A stretch of 30,438 nt of DNA from an uncultured Eubacteriales bacterium. Its GTDB lineage: Bacteria > Bacillota > Clostridia > Oscillospirales > Oscillospiraceae. Positions within the stretch are counted from its first letter, which is position 1. Each line of letters starts with the position of its first letter. Positions 14,543-21,891 of this stretch are shown piece by piece. The translations under genes and the position numbers were made by a program. Under the pieces are notes generated by a model, which saw nothing but the letters and a program-made list of their open reading frames with translations, did no database searches and had not been told where the DNA came from. Where the stretch lies: contig URXW01000022.1 in assembly GCA_900551995.1 (NCBI GenBank), positions 1-30,438 on the forward strand, given 5' to 3'.

Positions 14543-15401
14543 CCGCATGGAGCAGGAGGGCAAGCCCTTCTGGGAGATCGTGCTGGAAACGGACATGGAC
14601 GAGCGTCAGGTGACGCGGAACCAGTCTCTGGCGAAAATGCTCATCACGTGGCAGGCGATGGTCGATGCGGCGGACACCTACACGGGGCGGCGCAAGAGTG
14701 TCAGCGGCCTTGTGGGCGGCGACGGCATGAAAATGCGCCAGTACCGCTTCCGCGGCGAGGCGATGTCCGGCGACTATATCAGCGAGGTCATCGCCGAGGC
14801 TCTCTCCATGGCGGAGTCCAACGCCTGTATGTGCCGCATCGTGGCGGCTCCCACGGCGGGTGCCTGCGGCGTCCTCCCGGCGGTGCTGCTGCCCCTGTGC
14901 AAGTATCAGGAGCTGAGCCAGCACCAGCTGCTGGAAGCTCTCTACGTGGCAAGCGGCATCGGCGCGGTCATCGCCTACCGCGCCTGTATCGCCGGTGCCT
15001 CTGGCGGCTGTCAGGCGGAGATCGGCACAGCGTCCGCCATGGCGGCGGGCGCGCTGGTGGCTCTGCGGGGCGGCACCGGCGAGCAGATCGGCCACGCCGT
15101 CGCCATGGCTCTCAAAAATCTGATGGGACTGATCTGCGACCCGGTGGCGGGTCTTGTGGAGGTGCCCTGCGTCAAGCGCAACGTCATCGGCGCGGTGAAC
15201 GCCGTCAGCGTGGCGGATATGGCGATGGCGGGCATCATCAGCCGCATCCCCGTGGACGAGGTCATCGACGCCATGGGCGAGGTGGGTCGCCGTATGCCCG
15301 TGGAGTTCCGCGAGACGGCTCTGGGCGGTCTGGCGGTCACGCCCACCGGCGCGGCGATCAAGGCGAAAATGCGGAAGGCACAGCAGGAGGTTTCCCCATG
15401 A
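14511..15401 (+). CDS. sdaAA: L-serine ammonia-lyase, iron-sulfur type, alpha subunit
   Basis: 296 residues, the catalytic subunit. Cluster-ligand region and conserved stretches are visible: RIVAAPTAGACGVLPAVLLP, IAGASGGCQAEIGTASAMAA and LICDPVAGLVEVPCVKRN. The start is taken at 14511, about 6 bp after the AAGGAGGAGG site at 14496-14504; an ATG at 14505 is too near the site. It is translated from within the end of the beta-subunit gene. Confidence 0.95.
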   Translation: MALDSMKEIFDRMEQEGKPFWEIVLETDMDERQVTRNQSLAKMLITWQAMVDAADTYTGRRKSVSGLVGGDGMKMRQYRFRGEAMSGDYISEVIAEALSMAESNACMCRIVAAPTAGACGVLPAVLLPLCKYQELSQHQLLEALYVASGIGAVIAYRACIAGASGGCQAEIGTASAMAAGALVALRGGTGEQIGHAVAMALKNLMGLICDPVAGLVEVPCVKRNVIGAVNAVSVADMAMAGIISRIPVDEVIDAMGEVGRRMPVEFRETALGGLAVTPTGAAIKAKMRKAQQEVSP

Positions 15402-15733
15402 CATTGGATCTGAGATCTATCGAGCCAACCGTGGTGCCCCACTTCAAGGGCGGCGCGGGGGAGGCTCTGGTTCGCACCGTATTCAGCGACGAGATGGGGC
15501 GCGTGGTGTCGCTGACGCTGCCTGTGGGCGCGTCCATCGGGCTGCACACCCACACCGGCAACTGCGAGGTCATCACCGTCCTGTCCGGCTCCGGCGTCTG
15601 CCACGACGACGGCACCGACGTGGCTCTGACCCCCGGCATGGTGCACTACTGCCCGGAGGGGCACACCCACGGCATCGACAACACCGGCGCGGAGCCCCTG
15701 GTGCTGCTGGGCGTCCTCCCGGACATGAAATAA
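15398..15733 (+). CDS. Small cupin-domain protein
   Basis: 111 residues with a single cupin barrel: motif 1 GLHTHTGNCEVITVLSGSG (His/Glu metal ligands) and motif 2 MVHYCPEGHTHGIDN. No enzymatic function can be assigned from a lone cupin. Its ATG overlaps the sdaAA stop (ATGA), so it belongs to the serine dehydratase operon and may relate to serine or Fe-S handling; that is inference from position. Confidence 0.85.
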   Translation: MTLDLRSIEPTVVPHFKGGAGEALVRTVFSDEMGRVVSLTLPVGASIGLHTHTGNCEVITVLSGSGVCHDDGTDVALTPGMVHYCPEGHTHGIDNTGAEPLVLLGVLPDMK

Positions 15734-15739
15734 ACGCAG

Positions 15740-15776
15740 GTTTACCATAATCCACAATTTAATCATTATCGTAAAC
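15740..15776. repeat. 37-bp dyad motif after the cupin gene
   Basis: GTTTACCATAA (15740-15750), 15-bp gap, TTATCGTAAAC (15766-15776). Its right part AATTTAAtCATTATcGTAAAC differs at two positions from that after queH. It stands 6 bp after the stop codon and directly abuts the hairpin of repeat copy 2. Confidence 0.6.
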
Positions 15777-15813
15777 AAGGAACCGGCGTGACCATCGGTC
15801 ACGCCGGTTCCTT
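15777..15813. repeat. Left bracketing hairpin of repeat copy 2
   Basis: A 37-bp perfect stem-loop with a 17-bp stem (AAGGAACCGGCGTGACC and complement) and a 3-nt loop. It is identical to 16035-16071 and unrelated to the hairpins of copy 1. It can end the cupin transcript. Confidence 0.9.
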
Positions 15814-16034
15814 CTGCTTGTCGATAAATCCCCCGGCGTGTGCAGTCCTTCCGCATTACAGGGGGAGCTCGAGGGGGCAAAGCCCGCCTCGAATCGGATC
15901 AAATGCCGCGCTAAGCCTTGCTTTGCAAGGCGTGCGTGGAGCGAAGCGAGTATTTTTATGCCGCTTCGCGGCACGAAAATACCGGCATTATTGCAGGCTG
16001 TCGAGAAAAGCCGACGGCTTTTTCGACAGCCTGC
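15814..16034. mobile_element. Hairpin-bracketed repeat element, copy 2 (221 bp core)
   Basis: This second copy of the core at 11644-11862 lies in the same orientation, with about eight scattered substitutions and one extra base pair at the foot of the terminal hairpin (GCAGG..CCTGC here, TCAGG..CCTGA in copy 1). Substitutions are partly compensatory (GCGAAGCG at 15941-15948 with CGCTTCGC at 15962-15969; GCAAAGCG with CGCTTTGC in copy 1). It fills the gap between the convergent cupin and pgcA genes. Small ORFs across it read hairpin sequence and are not believed. Confidence 0.75.
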
Positions 16035-16071
16035 AAGGAACCGGCGTGACCATCGGTCACGCCGGTTCCTT
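16035..16071. repeat. Right bracketing hairpin of repeat copy 2
   Basis: An exact direct copy of the 37-bp stem-loop at 15777-15813. It lies 27 bp beyond the pgcA stop and can serve as terminator for pgcA on the minus strand. Confidence 0.9.
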
Positions 16072-16097
16072 ATCTCCATAGCCGTGCAGCCGCACGC

Positions 16098-17828
16098 TCA
16101 CTCCGCCAGCGTCCTGACCCACGCGGAATACTTCTCGATGTTGGCGTCCCGCTCCGCCGCGTCCTTGCCTTTGGTCAGGATATACACCTTGATCTTCGGC
16201 TCGGTGCCGGAGGGACGCACCAGAATGGCGGTGCCGTCCGCCAGCTCGAAGCGCAGCACGTTGCTGCCCGCCAGCTCCATTTTGCCCGCCTTCCCGGTCT
16301 TGCAGTCCACGCTGCTGCCGTTCTGATAGTCCTTCCGCACGGCGACAGCCACCCCGGCGATCTCCGCCGGAGGCGCGCTCCGCAGCGACTGCATCAGCGC
16401 GGCCATCTTCTCCAGCCCGTCCAGCCCCGGCATCACGAGATTGTGCGTCTTTTCGCCGTACCAGCCGTACTTCTCGTACAACGCCTGCAGCGCGTCGCAC
16501 AGCGTCATTCCCTGCGCGGCGTACCACGCGGTCATCTCCGTCAGCAGCAGCGATGCGGTCACAGCGTCCTTGTCCCGCACGTAGTCGCCCAGCATATAGC
16601 CGTAGCTCTCCTCGTAGGACATGATCACGTGCCCCTCGCCGCTGCTCTCCAGCTCGTTTTTCTTCTCCGCCATGAACTTGAAGCCGGTAAACGTATCGCA
16701 GCACGCCACGCCGTTGCTCTCCGCCACTCTCCGCGCCATCTCCGTGGTCACGATGGTCTTGAGGAAATACGGCTTCTCCGGCATCCTTCCGGAGCGGCGC
16801 ATGGCACCGATCAGATAGTCCAGCAGCAGCACGCCGGTCTGGTTCCCCGTGACCGGGAAGAACTTCCCATCCGCGCCCCGCACCATGATCCCCACCCGGT
16901 CACTGTCCGGGTCGGTGCCAAGGATAAAGTCCGCGCCCACCTTGTCCGCCAGCTCGATGGCGAGATAGAACCCCTCCGGGTTCTCCGGATTGGGGGACTC
17001 CACCGTGGGGAACGTGCCGTCCAGTACCATCTGCTGCTCCACGCAGTACAGCTTCTTCACGCCCAGCCCCCGCAGAGCCTCCGGCACCAGCTTCCAGCCG
17101 CACCCGTGGAACGGCGTGAACACCACCTTAAACGTGTCCGCCACCTGCGCCACGGAGGTGCGGTCGTTGACCATCGCCATCACGTTGGCCATGAACATCT
17201 TGTCCGTCTCCTCGCCCAGCAGGGAGATCATCCCGCGCTTCATCGCCTCGTCGAAGTCCACGCGCTTCACGCCGGTGAAAATATCGATCTTCTCCAGACG
17301 CGCCGCGATAGCCGCCGCGTGCTGGGGCGGCAGCTGCGCGCCATCCGCCCAGTAGATCTTATACCCGTTGTACTCCTTGGGATTGTGGCTGGCGGTCACA
17401 TTGATGCCCGCCTGGCACCCGTAGTACCGCACGGCGAAGCTCAGCTCCGGCGTGGGACGCAGCGACTCGAAGATCCGCACCCGGATCCCGTTGGCGGCGC
17501 ACACCTCCGCGGCGGCGCGGGCGAACACCGTGCTGTTCACACGGCAGTCCATGCAGATGGCGACGCCTCTCTCCTTGGCGTCCTCCCCCTCGGCGGCGAT
17601 GACCTCGGCGAAGCCCTGCGTCGCCCACCGGATGACGTGTACGTTCATCTGGTGCAGTCCCACCTTCATGGTGCCCCGCAGCCCTGCGGTGCCGAACTCC
17701 AGCGGCCCGTAGAACCGGCTCTCGATCTCCTTCTCGTCCCCGGCGATGCTCTCCAGCTCCGCCCGCTCGTCCTCGTTCAGCGCGCTGCTGTGCAGCCAAC
17801 GCTCATACTCCTTCCGATACTCCAGCAT
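16098..17828 (-). CDS. pgcA: Alpha-phosphoglucomutase / phosphomannomutase
   Basis: 576 residues, matching the full length of Bacillus PgcA. It interconverts glucose-1-phosphate and glucose-6-phosphate for envelope polysaccharide and glycogen precursors. Motifs in order: LEFGTAGLRGTMKVG, active-site phosphoserine loop INVTASHNPKEYNGYKIYW, metal loop LGTDPDSDRVGIM, sugar-binding FTGFKFMAEK and MSYEESYGYM, and phosphate-binding VRPSGTEPKIKVYI. The ATG at 17828 has an AAAGGAGA site. It is the last gene of the walJ-rlmH-DUF2007 operon, 14 bp after the small gene upstream. Confidence 0.93.
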   Translation of the reverse strand: MLEYRKEYERWLHSSALNEDERAELESIAGDEKEIESRFYGPLEFGTAGLRGTMKVGLHQMNVHVIRWATQGFAEVIAAEGEDAKERGVAICMDCRVNSTVFARAAAEVCAANGIRVRIFESLRPTPELSFAVRYYGCQAGINVTASHNPKEYNGYKIYWADGAQLPPQHAAAIAARLEKIDIFTGVKRVDFDEAMKRGMISLLGEETDKMFMANVMAMVNDRTSVAQVADTFKVVFTPFHGCGWKLVPEALRGLGVKKLYCVEQQMVLDGTFPTVESPNPENPEGFYLAIELADKVGADFILGTDPDSDRVGIMVRGADGKFFPVTGNQTGVLLLDYLIGAMRRSGRMPEKPYFLKTIVTTEMARRVAESNGVACCDTFTGFKFMAEKKNELESSGEGHVIMSYEESYGYMLGDYVRDKDAVTASLLLTEMTAWYAAQGMTLCDALQALYEKYGWYGEKTHNLVMPGLDGLEKMAALMQSLRSAPPAEIAGVAVAVRKDYQNGSSVDCKTGKAGKMELAGSNVLRFELADGTAILVRPSGTEPKIKVYILTKGKDAAERDANIEKYSAWVRTLAE

Positions 17829-17842
17829 ATACAAATCTCCTT

Positions 17843-18160
17843 TCAGGCGTGTTCCTCTGTCTCCTCGTCCGTCACCGGCTCGGACTCCATCAGCTCCTTT
17901 GCCTCCTCCAGCCGCGAAAGCGGCACATACAGGCTTGCGCCGTACCCGGAAAAGCCGTTGATGACCTTCCCCACGCCGCCGTCCAGATCGTAGTATTTGA
18001 AGCAGGGTATGCCGTAAGCCGCCAGCAGCGAGATGATCATATCCGTATGGGCGGGCGAGTCGAAGGTCTGCGTCAGCAGCACCGCCTTCTCCTCCTGTCC
18101 CCTCTCGTCCCTCGGCCATGCCGGAATGTCCGGCTTTCCGGTGAAGCTCCAATTCTCCAT
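17843..18160 (-). CDS. DUF2007-like small protein
   Basis: 105 residues. The central part KAVLLTQTFDSPAHTDMIIS, LLAAYGIPCFKYYD and ASLYVPLSRLEEAKELM follows the pattern of DUF2007 (putative signal-transducing) proteins: a strand, a helix ending in E/A-Y-GIP, and a closing V-P-x-x-R-L-E-E-A helix. No enzymatic motif. The ATG at 18160 follows AGGAGG. It is between rlmH (10 bp) and pgcA (14 bp), so co-transcribed. The function is unknown. Confidence 0.7.
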   Translation of the reverse strand: MENWSFTGKPDIPAWPRDERGQEEKAVLLTQTFDSPAHTDMIISLLAAYGIPCFKYYDLDGGVGKVINGFSGYGASLYVPLSRLEEAKELMESEPVTDEETEEHA

Positions 18161-18170
18161 AGTCTGCCTC

Positions 18171-18653
18171 CTATTTATGGTATTTTGTCCCGGCGGCGAT
18201 CTGATACGCCCGGTAGATCTGCTCCAGCAGCATGATCCGCGCCATGTGGTGCGGGAACGTCATGGGCGACATGGACAGCCGCCAGTCCGCCATCTTCTTC
18301 ACGTCCTCGTCCAGCCCCACGCTGCCGCCGATCAAAAAGGTGATCTGTGTCCTTCCCTGCACGCCGAAGTCCGCCAGTCGCCGGCTCAGCTCCTGGCTGG
18401 AGCAGGGCTTCCCCTCGATGCACAGTGCCACCACCGCGCCGCCCTTGGGCAGCCTCTCCCGTATGGCACTCCCCTCCGTCTGCAACGCCCTCTGGATCTC
18501 GGCAGGCGACGGCTCCTCCGGCAGCCGGCACTCCGGCAGCTCCACCACGTCCAGCTTGCAGTACCGCTGCAACCGCTTCACGTACTCCGCCGCCGCGTCG
18601 ATGTAGAACCTCTCCTTTAGCTTGCCCACGCACAGCACCGTTACTCTCTGCAT
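18171..18653 (-). CDS. rlmH: 23S rRNA (pseudouridine1915-N3)-methyltransferase RlmH
   Basis: 160 residues, the normal length. It is a SPOUT-class methyltransferase acting on the assembled 70S ribosome at helix 69. The start QRVTVLCVGKLKERFYIDAA, the SAM-knot region FLIGGSVGLDEDVKKMADWR and the C-terminal MTFPHHMARIMLLEQIYRAY with final YHK are diagnostic. The ATG at 18653 has GGAGG before it and overlaps the end of walJ by 13 bp. Confidence 0.97.
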   Translation of the reverse strand: MQRVTVLCVGKLKERFYIDAAAEYVKRLQRYCKLDVVELPECRLPEEPSPAEIQRALQTEGSAIRERLPKGGAVVALCIEGKPCSSQELSRRLADFGVQGRTQITFLIGGSVGLDEDVKKMADWRLSMSPMTFPHHMARIMLLEQIYRAYQIAAGTKYHK

Positions 18654-19432
18654 ACACGCACCTCCGCCGTATACGGGCCGCTGACCTCCCCTCGCGGGGC
18701 GACCGTCACCGCCGCGTCCAGTCCGTCCAGCGCGTAGGACACCGTCTGCCGCGCCTTCTCCGGCGTGTTGTTCTCCTTGCTCAGATGTGCCAGCACAAAC
18801 TGTCTCGTGCCCTCCTCCGCCATCCACCGGGCAAAGCAGGCCGCCGCGTCGTTGGACAGATGGCCGCGCCGCCCCAGTATCCGCTGCTTCAGATAGTACG
18901 GGTACGGGCCCGACAGCAGCCACTCCTCGTCGTGGTTGCTCTCCAGCACCAGCAGCCCCACGCCCCGCAGAGCCGCCTCTGCCTCCTCCGTCACGTACCC
19001 CGTGTCTGTCAGCACTCCCACCGATTCGTCGCCGCAGTCGAAGCGATAGTCCACGCTCTCCGACGCGTCGTGGCTGGTGGGGAACGATGTCACCAGCATT
19101 TCGCCGATGGAGAACACCCCCTGCCGCGGGATGACCCGCAGCACCTCCGACGCACCGGGTACCCGGCACCGCACCGCCTCGGCGGTGCCGCCGCTGGCGT
19201 ACAGGGGCAGGCGGTGGTGCTTCGTCAGTGTGCCAAGCCCCGCCGTGTGGTCGCTGTGCTCATGGGTCAGCAGCACCCCGTCCACATCGCAGGGCGACAG
19301 CTCCAGCTCCCGCAGCCCCGCCGTAATGCGCCTTGCGGAGATCCCCGCGTCCACCAGCAGGTGTACGCCGCCTCCGCTGACCAGCAGGCAGTTTCCCTCG
19401 GAGCCGCTGGCTAATATATGTACCGTCAACAA
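18641..19432 (-). CDS. walJ: MBL-fold metallohydrolase WalJ (YycJ family)
   Basis: 263 residues. It begins LTVHILASGSEGNCLLVSGG, has the metal motif LLTHEHSDHTAG, a later TSHDASES and VLTDTGYV, SNHDEEW and LAHLSKENN, all in YycJ/WalJ order. Members are linked to cell-wall/DNA processing and are often next to rlmH, as here. The start is TTG at 19432, 8 bp after AAAGGA; a second TTG follows immediately. A strong terminator from murA lies just upstream with no room for a promoter, so expression must come by read-through or from inside murA. Confidence 0.88.
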   Translation of the reverse strand: MLTVHILASGSEGNCLLVSGGGVHLLVDAGISARRITAGLRELELSPCDVDGVLLTHEHSDHTAGLGTLTKHHRLPLYASGGTAEAVRCRVPGASEVLRVIPRQGVFSIGEMLVTSFPTSHDASESVDYRFDCGDESVGVLTDTGYVTEEAEAALRGVGLLVLESNHDEEWLLSGPYPYYLKQRILGRRGHLSNDAAACFARWMAEEGTRQFVLAHLSKENNTPEKARQTVSYALDGLDAAVTVAPRGEVSGPYTAEVRVCRE

Positions 19433-19451
19433 TCTATGTATCCTTTCCGTG

Positions 19452-19509
19452 AAAAAAACGTCCGCCGCGAGGGGTCGCCGCGTGTGCCGCGGCCTCTCGC
19501 AGCGGACGT
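19452..19509 (-). terminator. Terminator of murA, directly before walJ
   Basis: ACGTCCGC (from 19458) and GCGGACGT (to 19509) close a long branched stem; on the minus strand it is followed by seven T (19458-19452). The last murA codon is 15 bp away and the walJ ribosome binding site about 10 bp on the other side. Confidence 0.85.
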
Positions 19510-19524
19510 ATTTCCGTAACCGCT

Positions 19525-20823
19525 TTATCCTGCGTGTGTCTCTGCGTCGCTCTCGTCGGGCACGTCCACAATGGAGATGTCCGCACCCACAGCCCGCAGC
19601 TTACCCACCAGATCCTCATAGCCTCTCTCGATATACTGGATGTGGCTCAGCTCCGTGGTGCCGTGGGCAGCCAGACCGGCGATGACCAACGCCGCACCGG
19701 CGCGCAGATCGCAGGCTTGGATGGGCGCACCCACCAGCTGCTTCACGCCCTCCACCACGGCGACCTTGCCGTCCACCTGGATGTGCGCGCCCAGCCGCTT
19801 CAGCTCGTCCACGTACTTGAACCGATTCGCGCCGTATACGCCCTCAGTCACAAGGCTTGTCCCCTCCGCCAGTGCCAGCACCGCCGTGATCTGGGGCTGC
19901 ATATCCGTGGGGAAGCCGGGGTAAGGCAGCGTCTTGACGTTGGTTTTCACCAGCGGGCCGCTCCGGCGCACCAGCAGCGTGTCGTCCTCCTCCGTCACGG
20001 AAACGCCCATCTCCATCAGCTTCGCGCTGATGCACTCCATGTGCTTGGGAATGACGTTCTTCAGCAGCAGCTGTCCGCCGGTGGCGGCGACCGCCGCCAT
20101 ATAGGTGCCCGCCTCGATCTGGTCGGGAATAATGCAGTAGCTGCCGCCGGTGAGCCGCTCCACGCCGCGGATCTTAATGGAGTCGGTGCCCGCGCCCTTG
20201 ATGTCCGCGCCCATGGAGTTCAGGAAGTTTGCCAGATCCACGATATGCGGCTCCTTGGCGGCGTTCTCGATGGTGGTCACGCCCTGCGCCAGCACGGCGG
20301 CCATCATAATATTCATGGTCGCGCCCACGCTCACCACGTCCAGATACACCGGCGCGCCCACCAGCCGTCCGTTCTTGGCGGCGGTGTGGATGAAGCCGCC
20401 CTCCACCGTCACCTCCGCGCCCATGGTGGTAAAGCCCTTGATGTGCTGGTCGATGGGGCGCACGCCGAAGTTGCAGCCTCCCGGCATGGCGACGGTGGCC
20501 TGCCCGAACCGCCCCAGCAGCGCGCCCAGCAGATAGTAGCTGGCGCGGATGCGCCTTGCCAGATCATAGGACGGACGGGTGGAGTGGATGGCGTGGCAGT
20601 CGATCTCGATGGCGTGCCGGTTCAGCACCCGCACCCTCGCTCCCAGCTCCTCCAGAATGGAGAAGAACAGCGTCACGTCGCTGATCTGGGGAATGTTCTC
20701 AATACGGCATACGCCGTCCACCAGCAGCGCGGCGGGAATGATGGCAACGGCGGCATTTTTCGCGCCGCTGACCGTCACCTCTCCGAAAAGCTCACGTCCG
20801 CCGCGTATCATGTATTTATTCAA
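19525..20823 (-). CDS. murA: UDP-N-acetylglucosamine 1-carboxyvinyltransferase
   Basis: 432 residues from the TTG at 20823. It transfers enolpyruvate to UDP-GlcNAc in the first committed step of peptidoglycan synthesis. N-terminal NKYMIRGGRELFGEVTVSGA and KNAAVAIIPAALL are canonical; the active-site loop reads VAMPGGCNFGVRPIDQHIKG with the fosfomycin-target Cys; DQIEAGTYM and the late YPGFPTDMQPQ follow. The TTG is 8 bp from AGAGGG and puts the protein at normal length. The frame stays open to an ATG at 20934, which would add 37 residues with a CAACG pair, but no ribosome binding site is visible there. Confidence 0.95.
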   Translation of the reverse strand: MNKYMIRGGRELFGEVTVSGAKNAAVAIIPAALLVDGVCRIENIPQISDVTLFFSILEELGARVRVLNRHAIEIDCHAIHSTRPSYDLARRIRASYYLLGALLGRFGQATVAMPGGCNFGVRPIDQHIKGFTTMGAEVTVEGGFIHTAAKNGRLVGAPVYLDVVSVGATMNIMMAAVLAQGVTTIENAAKEPHIVDLANFLNSMGADIKGAGTDSIKIRGVERLTGGSYCIIPDQIEAGTYMAAVAATGGQLLLKNVIPKHMECISAKLMEMGVSVTEEDDTLLVRRSGPLVKTNVKTLPYPGFPTDMQPQITAVLALAEGTSLVTEGVYGANRFKYVDELKRLGAHIQVDGKVAVVEGVKQLVGAPIQACDLRAGAALVIAGLAAHGTTELSHIQYIERGYEDLVGKLRAVGADISIVDVPDESDAETHAG

Positions 20824-20957
20824 GGCAAAATCCCTCTTTTCAAGTCTTCGGTGCTCCTGATGTGCCGGCTGTTCCATAACGTCAGCTGCGCCGTGTATAG
20901 CTTGCCCGCAGGCGGCGCAGTTCATACGGCGCATGACAGCACATTATGAGCAATAAC

Positions 20958-20985
20958 AGTATACCATATATTTTGCCAAAAGCAA
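20958..20985 (-). promoter_or_regulatory. murA promoter (extended -10)
   Basis: On the minus strand TTGCTT (20985-20980), 16 bp, TATACT (20963-20958) with TGG directly before it (extended -10). This gives a leader of about 130 nt before the TTG start. Confidence 0.65.
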
Positions 20986-21029
20986 GAAAACCGGGGCAAT
21001 TTTTTAATGTCCCTTAAAAATTTGCAAAA

Positions 21030-21075
21030 AAATGGCGGGGCAGAGAGCCGTTTTTTCGGCACCCTGCCCCACCCT
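21030..21075 (-). terminator. Terminator of the holin/endolysin operon
   Basis: GGGGCAG and GCCG arms pair with CGGC and CTGCCCC around a T6 loop (about 21036-21070), with a 3-nt internal bulge on each side. On the minus strand it is followed by a run of seven T (21030-21024 region). Confidence 0.75.
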
Positions 21076-21123
21076 TAGCTGATTTTTCCTTTTTCTTCTC
21101 CGACCTGTCGTTCAACACCGTGC

Positions 21124-21176
21124 GTTCAAGTTGAACATCAACCCCTTGTACAAGCTTACTCCGGGGTGACGTCACC
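21124..21176. repeat. Three evenly spaced perfect palindromes
   Basis: GTTCAAGTTGAAC (21124-21136), CTTGTACAAG (21145-21154) and GGTGACGTCACC (21165-21176). Their centres are about 20 and 21 bp apart, two turns of the helix. They lie between the endolysin stop and its terminator in a gene-free stretch of about 250 bp (20951-21198). Confidence 0.5.
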
Positions 21177-21198
21177 TGGATGTCAGCATTATTTTTCG

Positions 21199-21891
21199 CT
21201 AAATTCCCAGCAGCTTGTGCCACGTATCGCGACCCACAATGCCGTCCGCCGCCAGTGCCTCCGCCGCCTGGAACCGCTTCACCGCGCCCGCCGTATTGTC
21301 TCCGAAGATACCGTCCGCCGCCAGCGCGCCGTAGCCGAGCCCCGCCAGTGCCGCCTGCAAAAGCCGCACCGTCTGCCCCCGGCTCCCCCGCCCCAGCAGG
21401 GGCAGCGTCACCCCTGTGCTGTCCATGGAAACCGTTAGGGCAGAAGGCTTTGCGCCCTCCTCCCCTGCGATCTCACCGAAGGGGAAGTGCCCGCCGGGGC
21501 ACCCGGTAGCATTCACGTCGCTGTGCTTCTGCACCTTGGTAATGCCGTACTTTTCCTTCAGGTACGCCACCAGCTCCCGCCCCGCGTTCTTCTGCACCTC
21601 CGGCATTTCCTCCTTGTCGAAGCTGCCCTCGAAGCACACGCCGATGCTGTCAGAATTGTTGTTTCCCGCGTGCGCCCCCACCGCGTCCTCCGGTCTGCCC
21701 CGGTACACTTTTCCGTCCTTCCCCACGAAGAAATGATACCCGATCCCCACCCATCCGTTCGCCAGATGCCAGCGGTGCACCTGCTGCGGCGTACACGTCA
21801 CCGCCGCCGCGTGGTGCAGGATAATACGCCGCGTAACGCCGCGCTTTACCAGCGTTCCCGCCCACGGATAGGTCATTTCAATGATCTGCAT
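21199..21891 (-). CDS. Phage-type N-acetylmuramoyl-L-alanine amidase (endolysin) with PG-binding domain
   Basis: 230 residues without signal peptide. Residues about 1-140 are an Amidase_2 domain: zinc ligand region RIILHHAAAVTCTPQQVHRW, GIGYHFFVGKDGKVYRGRP, NNNSDSIGVCFEG and the second ligand set KHSDVNATGCPGGHFP. Residues about 165-230 are a PG_binding_1 repeat (GRGSRGQTVRLLQAALAGLG ... ADGIVGRDTWHKLLG). It cleaves the amide bond between muramic acid and the stem peptide. It overlaps the holin gene by 14 bp, a lysis cassette arrangement. No other phage genes are near. Confidence 0.92.
   Translation of the reverse strand: MQIIEMTYPWAGTLVKRGVTRRIILHHAAAVTCTPQQVHRWHLANGWVGIGYHFFVGKDGKVYRGRPEDAVGAHAGNNNSDSIGVCFEGSFDKEEMPEVQKNAGRELVAYLKEKYGITKVQKHSDVNATGCPGGHFPFGEIAGEEGAKPSALTVSMDSTGVTLPLLGRGSRGQTVRLLQAALAGLGYGALAADGIFGDNTAGAVKRFQAAEALAADGIVGRDTWHKLLGI

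Noticed and set aside
11616..16071. CRISPR array or retron
   Set aside because: There are only two distant repeat units, no regular spacers, no cas genes, and no reverse transcriptase near either copy.
21014..21223. 69-codon minus-strand ORF after the endolysin
   Set aside because: It reads through the terminator hairpin of the holin/endolysin operon and has no ribosome binding site.
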